Assembly (NCBI GenBank): GCA_946894095.1
Contig: OX335656.1
Coordinates: 8,633,001-8,697,000, forward strand
Origin: Incurvaria masculella
Taxonomy: Eukaryota; Arthropoda; Insecta; Lepidoptera; Incurvariidae
Reading direction: 5' to 3'
Length of the DNA: 64,000 bases
The translations under genes and the position numbers were made by a program. Within the stretch, counting starts at the first letter, position 1; every line of letters begins with the position of its first letter. Below the pieces are notes generated by a model that did not search any database, was not told the origin of the DNA, and was given only the letters and a program-made list of their open reading frames with translations. Of the stretch, positions 24,095 to 34,530 are shown in pieces.

Positions 24095-24636
24095 GGTGGC
24101 CCAACCCGGCGGGCCTAACTCATTCGCGGGCACGGTACAAAACCGTGCTGTTGCGCTCTGGGACCTTCTCTGTTTCAAAGAATAAGACAGGCTCCGTGAT
24201 TAGGAAGTTGCAACATGTCTACAAAAAAGACAATGTGCATAGTGTATGATTTGGTAAGATTTACGAAAATTTCAATTTCAAAACGACTTATAGCTGAAAG
24301 TAAACCACGACCGCTTTAGTCAAAAATCTAACAAAAACCAAATAGATCATAAATCTTGATTAAATAAGCTATGTCTGATGACTAATCTTTTTTCTATGTT
24401 CTTACTTTATCATTGCATAATCCACCTCCAAAGATATTGTCTAAAACGCGCGAAACATTCTAACTTTCGGACCTTATAACTTAGAAACCAAACACAATTT
24501 TACAATGCCAATGGTCATCAGATATCTAGTTCGATCAAATAAAGCTATTTTGAGCAAAATTTTGGATCTCTGACAAGAAACATGGGCGTGATCTTCTTTC
24601 CCCTTTTGTATGGGGAGATGAGCGGGTTGGGCCACC
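24095..24636 (+). mobile_element. TTAA MITE family m1, copy 3 (best preserved)
   Basis: Ends GGTGGCCCAACCCGGCGGG and (complement) GGTGGCCCAACCCGC are inverted, with TTAA on both sides (24091-24094 and 24637-24640). The left TTAA is shared with m1 copy 6, so the two stand in tandem. Confidence 0.85.
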
Positions 24637-25129
24637 TTAAGGCTCCAACTGACTCTAGCATTCAGCAAACAAACGATAATGGCGATCTCCGGAATCACTG
24701 AGTTTGAATTTTCGTAGTTTAGAATGTGATTAAGTCGATATAATAGTTTAAAAACGCGTTTAAATGTTATTCGAAATACGGTTTGTTATAAGCATACTGA
24801 CGCCGTAGCACGGAATACTCGAGCAGCATTGAGCATGCTTACGCCAAAATCCTAGATATGATAATATGCACTGATAAAAGTCATGTGCAACTGTTTACTG
24901 TTGTAGCACAGTTAAAATTCAGTCATTTATGGTAAAGTATTTATAATTTCTATTGAAGTATTACGGTAGGTATTTATTAATGAGCCAAAACAGTATTAAA
25001 CAGTTATTTAAACCGATTGAAAAGTACCGCTTATTGAAAATAACACGTGTGACAGATCAGATGATTTTAAAACGGTTATCTTAACTGATTGAGCTTTACG
25101 GCCGACTACAAATAAGGCGTGCTATTGTC

Positions 25130-25438
25130 CAGTTTCAAGAGGTACAGGAATTTTAACAGATTGGAGAGTACCTTTCACTGAACATAAGACGCAGTAAGTA
25201 AGAATGGAAAAAATACTAAAGTTAGAATTCGTTTTCACCCAGTTAGGGGAAACAGCAAGAGAAAACAGTTATTGCACACATTAAAAAAACATTTAAAAGA
25301 TACAGTAACATTTAATGTTTAAGTCGAACTGTTTTTATTCAGAGTAACCGATTTACTAAGTTGGCTCTATTTTAACGTGCAAGACAGATGTTATTATTGG
25401 AATTACATTCAGATTCACTGTAATTTTTTTTCAGTGCA
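25130..25438 (+). repeat. CACTGAA repeat, copy 2
   Basis: It matches 53996-54290 block by block: GTACAGGAATTTTAACAGAT, ACAGTAACATTTAATGTTT, TTTACTAAGTTGGCTCTATT, TTTTTTTTCAGTG. Its right end abuts a reverse-transcriptase fragment. Non-coding. Confidence 0.65.
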
Positions 25439-25640
25439 ATATTCTCTAGAAACTTCTTCAACTGAGAGTTAATTATGCACTCTGTAACTTTGCAGAGAGG
25501 AGAGGTAATGGCCATGGGTCGGTAGACGGCCGGGTCTGATCGATCGCCTTTTTCGGCACGGTTTGAACGTTGGGAGATTTTCAAGTTTGTACCTGCGACT
25601 TGGAAATCTGTTACGCTGCACGCGCGAGGGAGTCAACTAA
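25439..25640 (-). pseudogene. LINE reverse-transcriptase fragment
   Basis: The minus-strand frame encodes KGDRSDPAVYRPMAITSPLC, the palm/fingers motif of LINE reverse transcriptases, in which a lysine-glycine-aspartate run precedes a tyrosine-arginine-proline. About 55 residues remain. It is cut at its 3' end by the CACTGAA repeat and decays upstream. It differs from the LINE at 26-29 kb, so it comes from another element. Confidence 0.65.
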
Positions 25641-26048
25641 ATTTTATGCTCTCTATTCCATTATGATGCTCCGTTTATAGTTGCCGACTTCTGTTTAAAG
25701 AGCTAAAAAGAATGCCGCTTCCCTGCTTGTATATTCATGACATATGTAATTTTGTGAAAAGAAATCATCATTATTTCAATTTAGTATGCTCCAGGCATTG
25801 TTAAAACACTCGGTCGGGACATAATATTTCCCTTCCGAACACAAAGCTCGCAGTATTGAAAAAAGTGTGCACTACGTGAGTGTACATTTTTTTAACAATG
25901 TACCAGAGAAACTGAGACAATTGCCATATTTTAAATTTAGTTAAAACTTATATAAGAGGCTCATAGAAAAAAATGTTTACATTGTCGAAGATTTTTTATT
26001 TTAAATAATGTTAGATAGCAAGTTAGTTAGTGAGTTATTTTTTATTCA

Positions 26049-28874
26049 TTGTGTCTTATTTTGAACGCGGTAATACGCAAATTTTGGAAATGTACTGCTC
26101 AAAGCATACCCTCTCACTACCCCGATCTTCTCAGGTCATTTCCAAGCAAACACATCCATGCTGTACTCGTTTCAGAAACTTTTCTTAAGCCTACATTGCC
26201 ATCTACTTCTTTTTCACTTCCCGGGTTCCAACTGATCCGTAACGACAGAACTGGAAAAAGTTGTGGTGGTGTTGCCATCTACCTCCGAAGCTGTATTCCT
26301 TATTCGATTGTTGCTCAGTCTCCTGCTCAGTATTCGGAGTCACCAGAATACCTTTTCTTAGTAATCATCGTTAATCACTCCAAAATTCTAATTGGTGTTT
26401 ATTACAGTCCCAATCTCACTATTAATTACTTCTCATCACTCGAATCATTCCTTGAGGAACACTGCCCTCAGTACAATCATACTATTATCATGGGAGATTT
26501 CAACACCTGTCTAATAAAAAATGACCACCGCGCTAGAAAACTTAACTCCCTTGTGTCATCAGTAAATATGAATATTCTTCCCTTGGATGCTACACACCAC
26601 TTTCCTAATTGTGAACCTTCTCTGCTTGATCTGATTCTTACTTCTTCACCTGACCATGTAAGTGAACATGGTCAGCTGACAGCGCCTGGCTTCTCATATC
26701 ACGATTTAATCTATTTATCCTACAAGGTCCGTCCTCCTAAGATCAGGCGAAAGGTTCTCATGCAGCGAAATTTCAAGGATATTAATCTGGAGCGCCTAAG
26801 GGAAGACGCGCGTGGCTTGGATTGGTCTGCTGTTCTTAGTTCCTCTTCTACAGATGTTATGGTTGAGGATTTCACCTCCAAACTTACGGCTCTATTTGAT
26901 ATTCACGCACCTCTCAGACCCACACGTGTGAAACATTTACCAGCTCCATGGCTAACAGAGGACATTCGGAGAATGATGGTGAAGAGGGATAGAGCCAAGA
27001 TTAAACTTAAACATAATCCTTCCGATGCAAATCGCACCAAGTACAGGCTGCTCAGGAATCGGTGTAACAGGATGTGTAGGGATGCCCAAAGACGCCACAT
27101 TCATAATACTCTCGAAAATAGCTCTCCCGTCAATGCTTGGAAATTTCTTAAAACTCTTGGAGTTGGTAAAAAGTCTTCTACTGTCAGTAACAACATCGAC
27201 ATCAACGCCCTTAACAGGCATTTCTCCTCTCCTCTCACCACCATTGATCAAGTGGTAAAATGTCAAACTCTTCTTCAGCTTTCAGCTTTACCAACTCCGG
27301 AGCATGCTTCATTTACATTTCGCCAAGTCACTGACCGTGAAGTTAAGCTGATCCTGAATTCAATTTCAACAAAAGCTGTAGGTGCCGACTGCATTAGCCT
27401 CGACATGCTCTCACCACTGCTGGCCGAACTGCTACCTATAATTACATTTATTCTAAATCATTCCCTATCCAGTGGATCTTTTCCGAGTACCTGGAAAAGG
27501 GCTTACATCATTCCTGTCCCAAAAATTTCAAATCCTTCTTCTTTCAGTCAATATCGCCCTATTTCTATTTTACCTGTATTGTCAAAAATTCTGGAGCGCA
27601 TTGTTCACCAGCTGTTGGCCAGCTTCCTTGCCGGCAATCACTTGCTGAACCCAATGCAGTCAGGTTTCCGACCTTGCCACAGCACCGTTACTGCTCTCGT
27701 CAAAGTAACTGAAGATGTCCGAACAAATATGGAAAACAAGAATCTTACAGTCTTAACTTTGTTGGACTTCAGCAATGCATTCAACACAGTGGACTTTGAC
27801 ATCATGCTTGGTATTCTACGAACGCTTAACTTATCTCCGGCAGTGCTTGACTGGTTCGCGTCTTATCTCTGTGGTCGACATCAGTGTATCAGAATTGACA
27901 ATGTGTGTTCTGACTGGGCTGATTTAACTGCTGGTGTTCCACAGGGTGGCGTGTTATCTCCTCTGTTATTCTCTATATTTATTAATCTAATTACAAATAC
28001 GTTAACTTCTCTTTACCACCTTTATGCCGATGACTTACAGCTGTACTTGCATTGCTCCTTTGATAATTTGGCACATACCGTATCAGAAATGAATATGAAT
28101 TTGGATCATATCCTAAATTGGACAAAATCATTTGGTCTGACGGTAAATCCTATGAAATCACAAGTCATAATCGTCGGCAGCCCTAGACTTGTATCGAAGA
28201 TTGATCACAATACATTACCAGCGGTAATCTACAATGAAGTAGTTATACCGTACTCTAAAACAGTAAAAAATCTAGGCATTTTAATTGATGACACCCTGTC
28301 ATGGGCGCCCCAGGTAAATGAGATCAGCAGGAAAATCTTTGCTGCCGCCCACTCTTTAAAACGCTTACAGAGTTTCCTTCCAATCCGTACCAAAATCACG
28401 TTGACGCAAACTCTCCTACTTCCAATTTTAGATTATGCAGATGTGTGCTTTTTGGATTTAACTGAAGTTCTCCTTGATAAATTGGAACGTTTACAGAATC
28501 TCTGCATTCGCTACATATATGGTCTGCGTAAATACGACCATGTATCGCAGTACCGTCGTCAGCTTAAATGGCTACCCATTCGTTATCGAAGGAACTGTCA
28601 CATACTCACTCTTCTTTTTGGGGTCTTAAATAACCCTCACTCTCCTGAGTACCTTCGTTCCCGATTCTTGCACCTATCTTCACACGGTCTCCCTCTACGT
28701 TCTAGCGACGACAGTATCCTTGCGATTCCCCGCCATACAACTTGCTTCTTTTCCAACTCCTTCACTGTACATGCAGTACGTCTGTGGAACTCGTTGCCTT
28801 CCTCCGTCCGCTCTTGTCAAACTATCGGCTCTTTCAAGTCGAGAATCAAGGAGTTTTATTTAAATGAAATCTGA
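26049..28874 (+). CDS. LINE ORF2: endonuclease-reverse transcriptase
   Basis: 941 codons without a stop. Residues 1-225 form an APE-type (exonuclease-endonuclease-phosphatase) domain: SETF with the catalytic Glu near residue 43, GDFN near 149-152 and SYHD near 216-219. Residues about 430-720 form the reverse transcriptase: a DFSNAFN segment with its Asp near 573, GVPQGGVLSPLLF near 629-641, and the catalytic YADD at 659-662. A C-terminal segment with RLWNSLP near 910 is typical of CR1/Jockey-like LINEs. The protein would nick target DNA and prime cDNA synthesis from its own RNA. The listed start is a TTG, and the first internal Met is near residue 148, so this copy lacks a normal start although the rest is intact. 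The enzyme is probably not made from this copy unless transcribed and initiated from outside. Confidence 0.9.
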   Translation: MCLILNAVIRKFWKCTAQSIPSHYPDLLRSFPSKHIHAVLVSETFLKPTLPSTSFSLPGFQLIRNDRTGKSCGGVAIYLRSCIPYSIVAQSPAQYSESPEYLFLVIIVNHSKILIGVYYSPNLTINYFSSLESFLEEHCPQYNHTIIMGDFNTCLIKNDHRARKLNSLVSSVNMNILPLDATHHFPNCEPSLLDLILTSSPDHVSEHGQLTAPGFSYHDLIYLSYKVRPPKIRRKVLMQRNFKDINLERLREDARGLDWSAVLSSSSTDVMVEDFTSKLTALFDIHAPLRPTRVKHLPAPWLTEDIRRMMVKRDRAKIKLKHNPSDANRTKYRLLRNRCNRMCRDAQRRHIHNTLENSSPVNAWKFLKTLGVGKKSSTVSNNIDINALNRHFSSPLTTIDQVVKCQTLLQLSALPTPEHASFTFRQVTDREVKLILNSISTKAVGADCISLDMLSPLLAELLPIITFILNHSLSSGSFPSTWKRAYIIPVPKISNPSSFSQYRPISILPVLSKILERIVHQLLASFLAGNHLLNPMQSGFRPCHSTVTALVKVTEDVRTNMENKNLTVLTLLDFSNAFNTVDFDIMLGILRTLNLSPAVLDWFASYLCGRHQCIRIDNVCSDWADLTAGVPQGGVLSPLLFSIFINLITNTLTSLYHLYADDLQLYLHCSFDNLAHTVSEMNMNLDHILNWTKSFGLTVNPMKSQVIIVGSPRLVSKIDHNTLPAVIYNEVVIPYSKTVKNLGILIDDTLSWAPQVNEISRKIFAAAHSLKRLQSFLPIRTKITLTQTLLLPILDYADVCFLDLTEVLLDKLERLQNLCIRYIYGLRKYDHVSQYRRQLKWLPIRYRRNCHILTLLFGVLNNPHSPEYLRSRFLHLSSHGLPLRSSDDSILAIPRHTTCFFSNSFTVHAVRLWNSLPSSVRSCQTIGSFKSRIKEFYLNEI

Positions 28875-29312
28875 ATATACTATTTTTATCGCTGTACATC
28901 TTTCTTTTTATTATCATCAAAGAAATAGGTATATATTTTTGTTTTGTTTTAATTTGTTCCTAAATTGTGGATATATAATATATATTTTAGTATATTGTAT
29001 TATATATATTAGTTTATTTTATTCAAAGTATGCTTGTATTGTCATGTAAATTATGGTTTATGTATGTTTATACTGTATGTATATATTTTTATTTTATTTG
29101 CTTTATTATTTTCCTTTCAAATTGCTATTGTGTACCTACCTACAGATATTTTAGATTGTCTCTCCTCATCACCCCAAAGGTTGACTGGAAGAAATCACTC
29201 CTAGTGATAAGTCCGCCTTTGTGCAATTTTGTTGTTGTTTCGAATTGTTTTTGTAATTGTACTTGTTTTCTATTGCACAATAAAGAATTCATTCATTCAT
29301 TCATTCATTCAT
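28875..29312 (+). other. LINE 3' UTR and ATTC tail
   Basis: AT-rich sequence after the stop ends in CACAATAAAGAATTCATTCA followed by further ATTC units. A tetramer tail is the recognition end used in target-primed reverse transcription. Short ORFs in this stretch are incidental. Confidence 0.75.
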
Positions 29313-29509
29313 GACCATAATTGCAAAAAAATAAATATTTCATTCATTCGTTCATTTCATTCATCCGTCTTCCGGCGACAGAAGACGGAGCAAAGTATTG
29401 TTGATTTTTCGGGCAGTCGTAACGTGTAACGAAGGCATTAGATAATCGAGACTAGCAATGGAAGTATTATTACCTTTGTGCATATAGAAATAGTAAAATA
29501 TCCACTAGG

Positions 29510-29640
29510 CTGAAACCATTGCGCGCCCCGCGTCCCGCGCGGTCCGGGGCGGCGCGGCGGCGGCGGGGGTGCGGCGCGTCAGCGGCCCTTTGAGCTCACG
29601 CTTTGTTCAGGAGCCGTGAAAATGCCGCGTCCTTCGACTT
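29510..29640. promoter_or_regulatory. CpG-rich island, possible promoter
   Basis: An extremely GC- and CpG-rich block (GCGCGCCCCGCGTCCCGCGC and a GGCGGCG run) stands in AT-rich surroundings and matches no repeat in the window. It may be a host promoter or 5' UTR, but no TATA, initiator or donor site makes the case. Confidence 0.25.
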
Positions 29641-30824
29641 TTCACAAATACAAAATTCTCATTATTCTGTCGCACAAGAGCGTCGATACGGATTCCATAT
29701 TTCGTTCGTACAACTTTGTTGACTTTGACAAACTTCGTTATTATGGTCAACCTGGATTTAAGGGAGGCAGATGGATACCACAACGGAAAAGTTGGGTATT
29801 TATGGCCATATCCTAGTCATTTTGTGTCAGAGTATTATAAAGCTTGAACCTTCATAATGTTTGCGGTGTTCAGTAGGATTTGATAACGCAATCATCACTG
29901 ATAAAAAACTTTCAAAACAAAGTGGTTTGAATGATTCAAATTTAAAGTTTTTATTTTACGAACTGGGTTAGTTGAACATTTGTAATACCTAAATAAATAA
30001 ATTATAATAATAGCCAACTTAGTTTCCACTCTTGAATCATGAAACAGTTTTTTATGCATTGTTTGATCCTTAATTCTTTATTTAACATCCATAAATACAT
30101 TGAACGGATGTATTATTGAAAGTGCGCCGGCGCGGAATTCAAAATAAAAAAGATTTGGTATGAAAGTTCGCCGACGCGGAATTCAAATTATAAAGATTTA
30201 GTATTGAATAAGTATACCTTTAGATACATAACAAGTAGCCTTTCTGGAGCTCTCCACAAAAATATTGTTACACTTAGATCAAAGGAAAGACAGGTAACCA
30301 AAAAATATGGATATCCCACAACAATTAAACTATTCACACAGGCCAACACGGATTTGCTCAATAAATATTTTTACTAATGGCAAGAGTTTTCCTCGTCCAA
30401 TATCTACGTACCCATTAATGGTACTCGACAGTAAATATCTTACAGGATATAATAAGGGAGAAATCTTAGGGAGAAATCGAATATTAGATACGATGGTATC
30501 AAATAATCATTCACGAACGAAGGCAATAAAAATGTAATAAGAATCCCGTAGCAACATAATATCCTTTCGGCTGACATAAGCACATCCCAATGATAAAGAA
30601 AAATATACTTCATAACGATTAATCTATGTTTGTAGATATAGGTATATCTTGAACATTACTATATAATTCCTGGTTTGTACTATTTATTTGATTGAATGAC
30701 GCGTCCTTTTAAAAATAATTCAGTTTTTCTTGTTCAAAATAAGACTTTTTTTCTGAAATACAATAGAAAATGATCTAATAATAGGATATTTTCTGGATTC
30801 GTACCTATATAATTAGGGACTAAT
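29641..30824. other. Unassigned DNA
   Basis: No gene recognised. A near-duplicate 20-mer pair, GCGCCGGCGCGGAATTCAAA and TCGCCGACGCGGAATTCAAA, occurs at about 30122 and 30169, i.e. a short local duplication. Confidence 0.4.
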
Positions 30825-30827
30825 ATT

Positions 30828-31208
30828 TTTAGGGTTCCGTACCCAAAGGGTGAAAACGGAACCCTATTACTAAGCCTCCGCTGTCCGTCCGTCCGTCCGT
30901 CCGTCCGTCCGTCCGTCCGTCCGTCCGTCCGTCCGTCCGTCCGTCCGTCCGTCCGTCCGTCCGTCCGTCCGTCCTTCCGTCTGTCCGTCTGTCACAGGGC
31001 TGTATCTCAGTAACCGTAACAGGTAGACAGCTGAAATTTTTACAGAGTGTGTATTTATTTTGCCGGTATAACAACAAATAGGTAAGATTAAAAAATAATT
31101 AAAATTAAAGGGGGCTCCCATACAAAAAACGTGATTTTTTTGTTTTATTTTTTACGATGGTACGGAACCCTTCGTGTGCGAGTCCGACTCGCACTTGGCC
31201 GGTTTTTT
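30828..31208 (+). repeat. GGGTTCCGTACC repeat, copy 4, with expanded GTCC microsatellite
   Basis: Full-length copy from TTTTTAGGGTTCCGTACCC to GCGAGTCCGACTCGCACTTG followed by GCCGGTTTTTT. The tetramer GTCC run covers 30882-30991, about 27 units, far longer than in the four sister copies (2-5 units). Antisense frames give a fictitious Thr-Asp-Gly-Arg repeat protein. Confidence 0.85.
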
Positions 31209-31498
31209 AAGTTAAACCGACTCATCCGGAAAAGCCAGCCAACAAAAATATTAAGGTGTATATATATTTTCATTCTTCAAGTTAAACAAACTTCCAAATG
31301 AAAACGTGAGTAAGTTTAAAAGCTCACTTATATTGCTAACGATATGAGCAATCTCAGACGCGGCGTGTTTCACATCATGTTTCCCGCTCGTCATTCAGGG
31401 TAATTGTTTTCACGCCAAGATGGCGGCGAGCGAAGCGGGTCGAGGCATCTCGTCGTAATATGAGCATCGCAATATCTAGGCGTTTGATGCCAGACTTA

Positions 31499-31721
31499 GG
31501 GCCGATTTTTCAATCCTCAGATAGTACTTATCGAACTGATAACTGATTTACTTTTGTCTAAAAACGGATAGTCATTACCGAGAAATTATACCTTCTATCA
31601 CAATTATCTGACCTGTAATATTACTGATAAAAATATGGACTCACTATAAGGGATGGATATGCAGAGGTGGCAGAGGCGTAAATAAATCCGTCGAATAATT
31701 CAAACTATTGAAAATCAGCCC
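31499..31721. mobile_element. TAA-type MITE family m4, copy 1
   Basis: Ends GGGCCGATTTTTCAA and (complement) GGGCTGATTTTCAA are inverted, and the size is about 223 bp. The flanks are TTA on the left and TTC on the right, so the target duplication is imperfect. A better-preserved copy is at 59337-59562. Confidence 0.65.
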
Positions 31722-32289
31722 TTCTACCTTCAAGAAGTATATATTATATGTAGCCGACCAAATTAAGAAAAAAGGATGTATTTTCTACAAGCTATAATCG
31801 GCTAGTGCTAACGACACTTCCAGCCATGATGCCAATACTGGGGATTCCGAGTTGATGAATCAGGAGTGTTCTCAGGAGAGGAATTCACACACATTACTTT
31901 GGTATTCTGTTAATCGATCGCAGCGCCATACGGAATGAGGGGCACGAACACATCCTTTCCATAAGCGATCAATAAACGCACCAGATTAGGTTGGAAGTTA
32001 ATAACTGATTCAGAGAGGATTCAGTAGTGCATTTTCCGTAAACTTACTAGTCAATAGATCAAATCGGACGTCTGTCAAACGATGTGTGTTTCGGCCAAGT
32101 GAGTAATTTTTTTCTAGTGAGTATGCTACGAAAAGCAACTAAACGTCAGATTTAATCAATAACTTGCTTGTTAATTTACCTTGGTAACCCCCCTTGTGTG
32201 GTATTGGCTATGTTCACCCATGGCAAAATATCTGCTATAATCAGAGATCTAAACGTTTGGTTATAATAAAACAACGAGGAAGGAAGTTC
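31722..32289. other. Unassigned spacer
   Basis: No gene recognised. Blocks around 32090-32190 (TTTCGGCCAAGTGAG, ACGTCAGATTTAATCA) resemble 22050-22160, indicating an old dispersed repeat. Confidence 0.35.
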
Positions 32290-32293
32290 TTAA

Positions 32294-33613
32294 GGGCGTC
32301 TTAACATTTGGTTGCATTCAGTTCCATAAGGGCGTAAGTCAAACCATATTTTATTATTAAAAAAAAATACTACCAATTATTTTGGGATTTCAAATAGGTG
32401 AAAGATGCATTGATGGTCTAGTTCTATTTGAAACTTATAAGAGTCCATATCTGACGCTCATACTCTGTGTTCAAACTTTTTTTATGTCTAATTTGAGAAC
32501 ACAAAGCACCAGAGACTTACAGTTTTACATTTACATTATAGCTAGACTATCAATTAACTTTTTTTTGTTTCGAAATTGGTTGTAGTTATTTTTAAATAAA
32601 ATGAAATGTTTGAGTTTTAGCGACATCTACATTTGAAGCATTGTAATCAGATTTAGAAAATAATCTGAAAAAATATTGGTCGTGACCACGGAAGAGGGAG
32701 GTAGAGAGGAGGTGTTATTACCTCATATTACTAAGGAACGCAGCGTGACACTGCGCGGTGAAGCGGGGGGAAAACATTTCATGGTGGGGGTTCAAGCTCC
32801 GCCTTTTGTGCTAAATCCATCTACTGGAAGAACCGGTATTCTGGTAGCAGCTATTCCGAGAGCTATTCTTAGTGGTTGCAAGACTACAACTAGATGGCGC
32901 CTTTTGCATTTTACTGTTAGTTTTTTTATAAAAAACATTCGAAATTTAAATCTACATATACCTTCGCGCGGATTCAAATAATTTTAATTTAAAAATGTCA
33001 TAAACATTTGCATCATGAGATCAATATTTCTTACCTTACAAAGAAAATTATTGCGCGCCATCTATCGGCACATAGCAAGAGTGATACATCGATACAATGC
33101 TCGAATATTCACTCAAATTATAACATATGAGGTGTTTTACTGACAAATAAAACTTAATTCCACCTACAAACTTTAGATTATTTTGTCCTGTGTAATGTTT
33201 GCAACATTTTACACAAAATCTCATCGTGTAATCGACTGGTCGCTGAAAATTGCGCCGCAGACCATAATATTGTCCCCCAACCTAACACCGCCAGCGCCAT
33301 GTCGCGAATGACGCTAAGTCACGCCTTCTTATCACGTGGGCTGTGACGTAGACTTGGTGGACACAGACTCAGTTTGCTAAGACCATCTCCTCTCTACCTC
33401 CCTCCTCCGTGGTCGTGACGAATGTCATGACCAATTATTTTTCAGATTATTTTCAAAATGTGATTACAATGCTTCAAATGTAGATGTCCCTGAAACTCAA
33501 ATTAATGAGATAACGGTAATGTCGTATCCATGAAATACATAAAATTATCAAAATGAAATGTTGTTTTACGTATTTCCTCATCAAACTGAACGCAATCGGC
33601 TCTTATCGCGCAT
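32294..33613 (+). mobile_element. TTAA MITE family m2, copy 1, split by a foldback
   Basis: TTAA flanks are at 32290-32293 and 33614-33617. The left part (GGGCGTCTTAACATTTGGTT through TGTGTTCAAACTTTTTTTAT) and the right end (AACTGAACGCAATCGGCTC) align with the uninterrupted copy at 58257-58647. The extra roughly 0.9 kb between them is the inverted-repeat element annotated next. Confidence 0.7.
32611..33499. mobile_element. Foldback element with ~105-bp arms nested in m2
   Basis: The left arm (32611-32715) and right arm (33384-33499) are inverted copies, including GACATCTACATTTGAAGCAT and GGAGGGAGGTAGAGAGGAG-type blocks. The right arm has an extra 12 bases. The loop is about 670 bp, with blocks AGATGGCGCC and GGCGCGCCATCTATC-like and no convincing ORF; the 101-codon ORF at 32676 starts inside the arm and matches nothing. 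A single arm-like block recurs at about 62353-62415. Confidence 0.75.
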
Positions 33614-33654
33614 TTAAATAAATCAATAGCAGAGGCAGCAGTGAAGGCACACAT

Positions 33655-33757
33655 TAGTGCTTCAGTCAGCGGCGGAGGCAGCAGCAGCGGGCGGTGGCGC
33701 GTGGCGGTTCGGGCGTGACCAGCATCCGTGGCGCCCCCCGAAGACTGCCGGCGCGAG
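33655..33757 (+). promoter_or_regulatory. Candidate non-coding first exon with initiator and splice donor
   Basis: An arthropod initiator-like TCAGTC is at 33662-33667. It is followed by a GC-rich CAG/GGC-rich tract and a consensus-like donor GAG/GTGAGA at 33755-33763, in DNA not matched elsewhere in the window. This fits a TATA-less host 5' UTR exon. No ATG-initiated ORF crosses it. The next GC-rich patch (33800-33880) could be intronic. This is an inference only. Confidence 0.3.
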
Positions 33758-33972
33758 GTGAGATTAAAAACAAATTACAACAAATCTGTACAATTACTGT
33801 AGCGGGCAAGATGTGGGAGCACAGTGACGTGCGCCCCCCCTCCCCCCTGCGTGCCCGCCGGAGACGAAGGTTCCCTTACCGACATCGACACTAATTGGAC
33901 CCTCCAACGACGTTATTCCATCCGAACTAGACTATTAATATCTATGTTTTGCATTCGTTTTTTTTCTGTTAA

Positions 33973-34130
33973 GGTGGGTCTTCCCGGTCAACCCCCATAC
34001 AAACGCAGAAAGAACGGCATGCGCATATTTCTTGTCAGAGATCCAAAATTATACTCAGCATTGTTTGATCGAACTAGATGTGTGGTGACCATTGTAAAAT
34101 AGTGTTTGGTTTCTAAGTTATAAGGTCCAA
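33973..34130 (-). mobile_element. TTAA MITE family m1, copy 4 (truncated)
   Basis: TTAA at 33969-33972 is followed by GGTGGGTCTTCCCGGTCAAC and m1 interior to TTCTAAGTTATAAGGTCC. The homology then stops where a short inverted repeat begins (34141). Confidence 0.65.
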
Positions 34131-34140
34131 AAGTACTAAT

Positions 34141-34240
34141 GGAGTTACATGGAGTCACGGGAGACTTGAAGCAATACGTACTACTCGTTGGAGGAGGCGA
34201 GCTGTTTCAGTTTTCCCGTGACACTATCGTATGTAACTCC
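34141..34240. repeat. Short inverted repeat abutting m1 copy 4
   Basis: GGAGTTACAT...GTCACGGG (34141-34161) is complementary to CCCGTGAC...ATGTAACTCC (34215-34240), with a few unpaired bases on the right arm. It is followed by a GAAACGTCGG motif seen in another dispersed repeat. Confidence 0.7.
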
Positions 34241-34261
34241 ATTCGAAACGTCGGCTTTAAG

Positions 34262-34530
34262 GCACTGGGACTCGCAAATCGCAAAGTTTGACGAGGCACC
34301 CCAAGTAAACTAGATGAGTCTGACGATTAGAAGTTTCATGATTACAATATATGATTCCTTGTCTAGGGATCAACCTATTTTCGTTAATGTATGTTTCCTT
34401 TTTCCACACAAAATAAATTGCAGAAACGGTATCCATTTCCGAACGTTTTTCAGTAAATGCATAAATCTGAAAGCAAGAAAGGTATTTTTAATCTATCTTC
34501 AAAACTATTCGCGTAAATCCCTCTAGAGTT
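34262..34530 (+). repeat. Dispersed repeat, copy 2 (pairs with 60-400)
   Basis: Plus-strand counterpart of the repeat at the start of the window; the shared block GACGAGGCACCCCAAG is at about 34292-34307. No conserved ORF. Confidence 0.5.

Larger units (their letters stand above)
26034..29312 (+). mobile_element. CR1/Jockey-like non-LTR retrotransposon
   Basis: The copy contains an uninterrupted ORF2 (endonuclease plus reverse transcriptase), an AT-rich 3' UTR, AATAAAGAATTC and an ATTC tetramer tail at about 29288-29312. There is no ORF1, and the reading frame opens after TGA at 26031-26033 without an ATG near the start, so the 5' end is truncated or lost. I could not find a target-site duplication. 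Confidence 0.85.

Noticed and set aside
18207..24249. Similar 62-69 residue ORFs in m1 copies (RPNPAGLT...YKT...LLRSGTFSVSK)
   Set aside because: The frame is conserved only because the m1 copies are near-identical DNA. It overlaps the terminal inverted repeat and is broken in copy 1.
30882..30991. CRISPR-like array
   Set aside because: Contiguous tetramers with no spacers, in a eukaryotic genome; a microsatellite.
30829..31121. Thr-Asp-Gly-Arg repeat proteins on the minus strand
   Set aside because: A translation of the GTCC microsatellite; not a gene.
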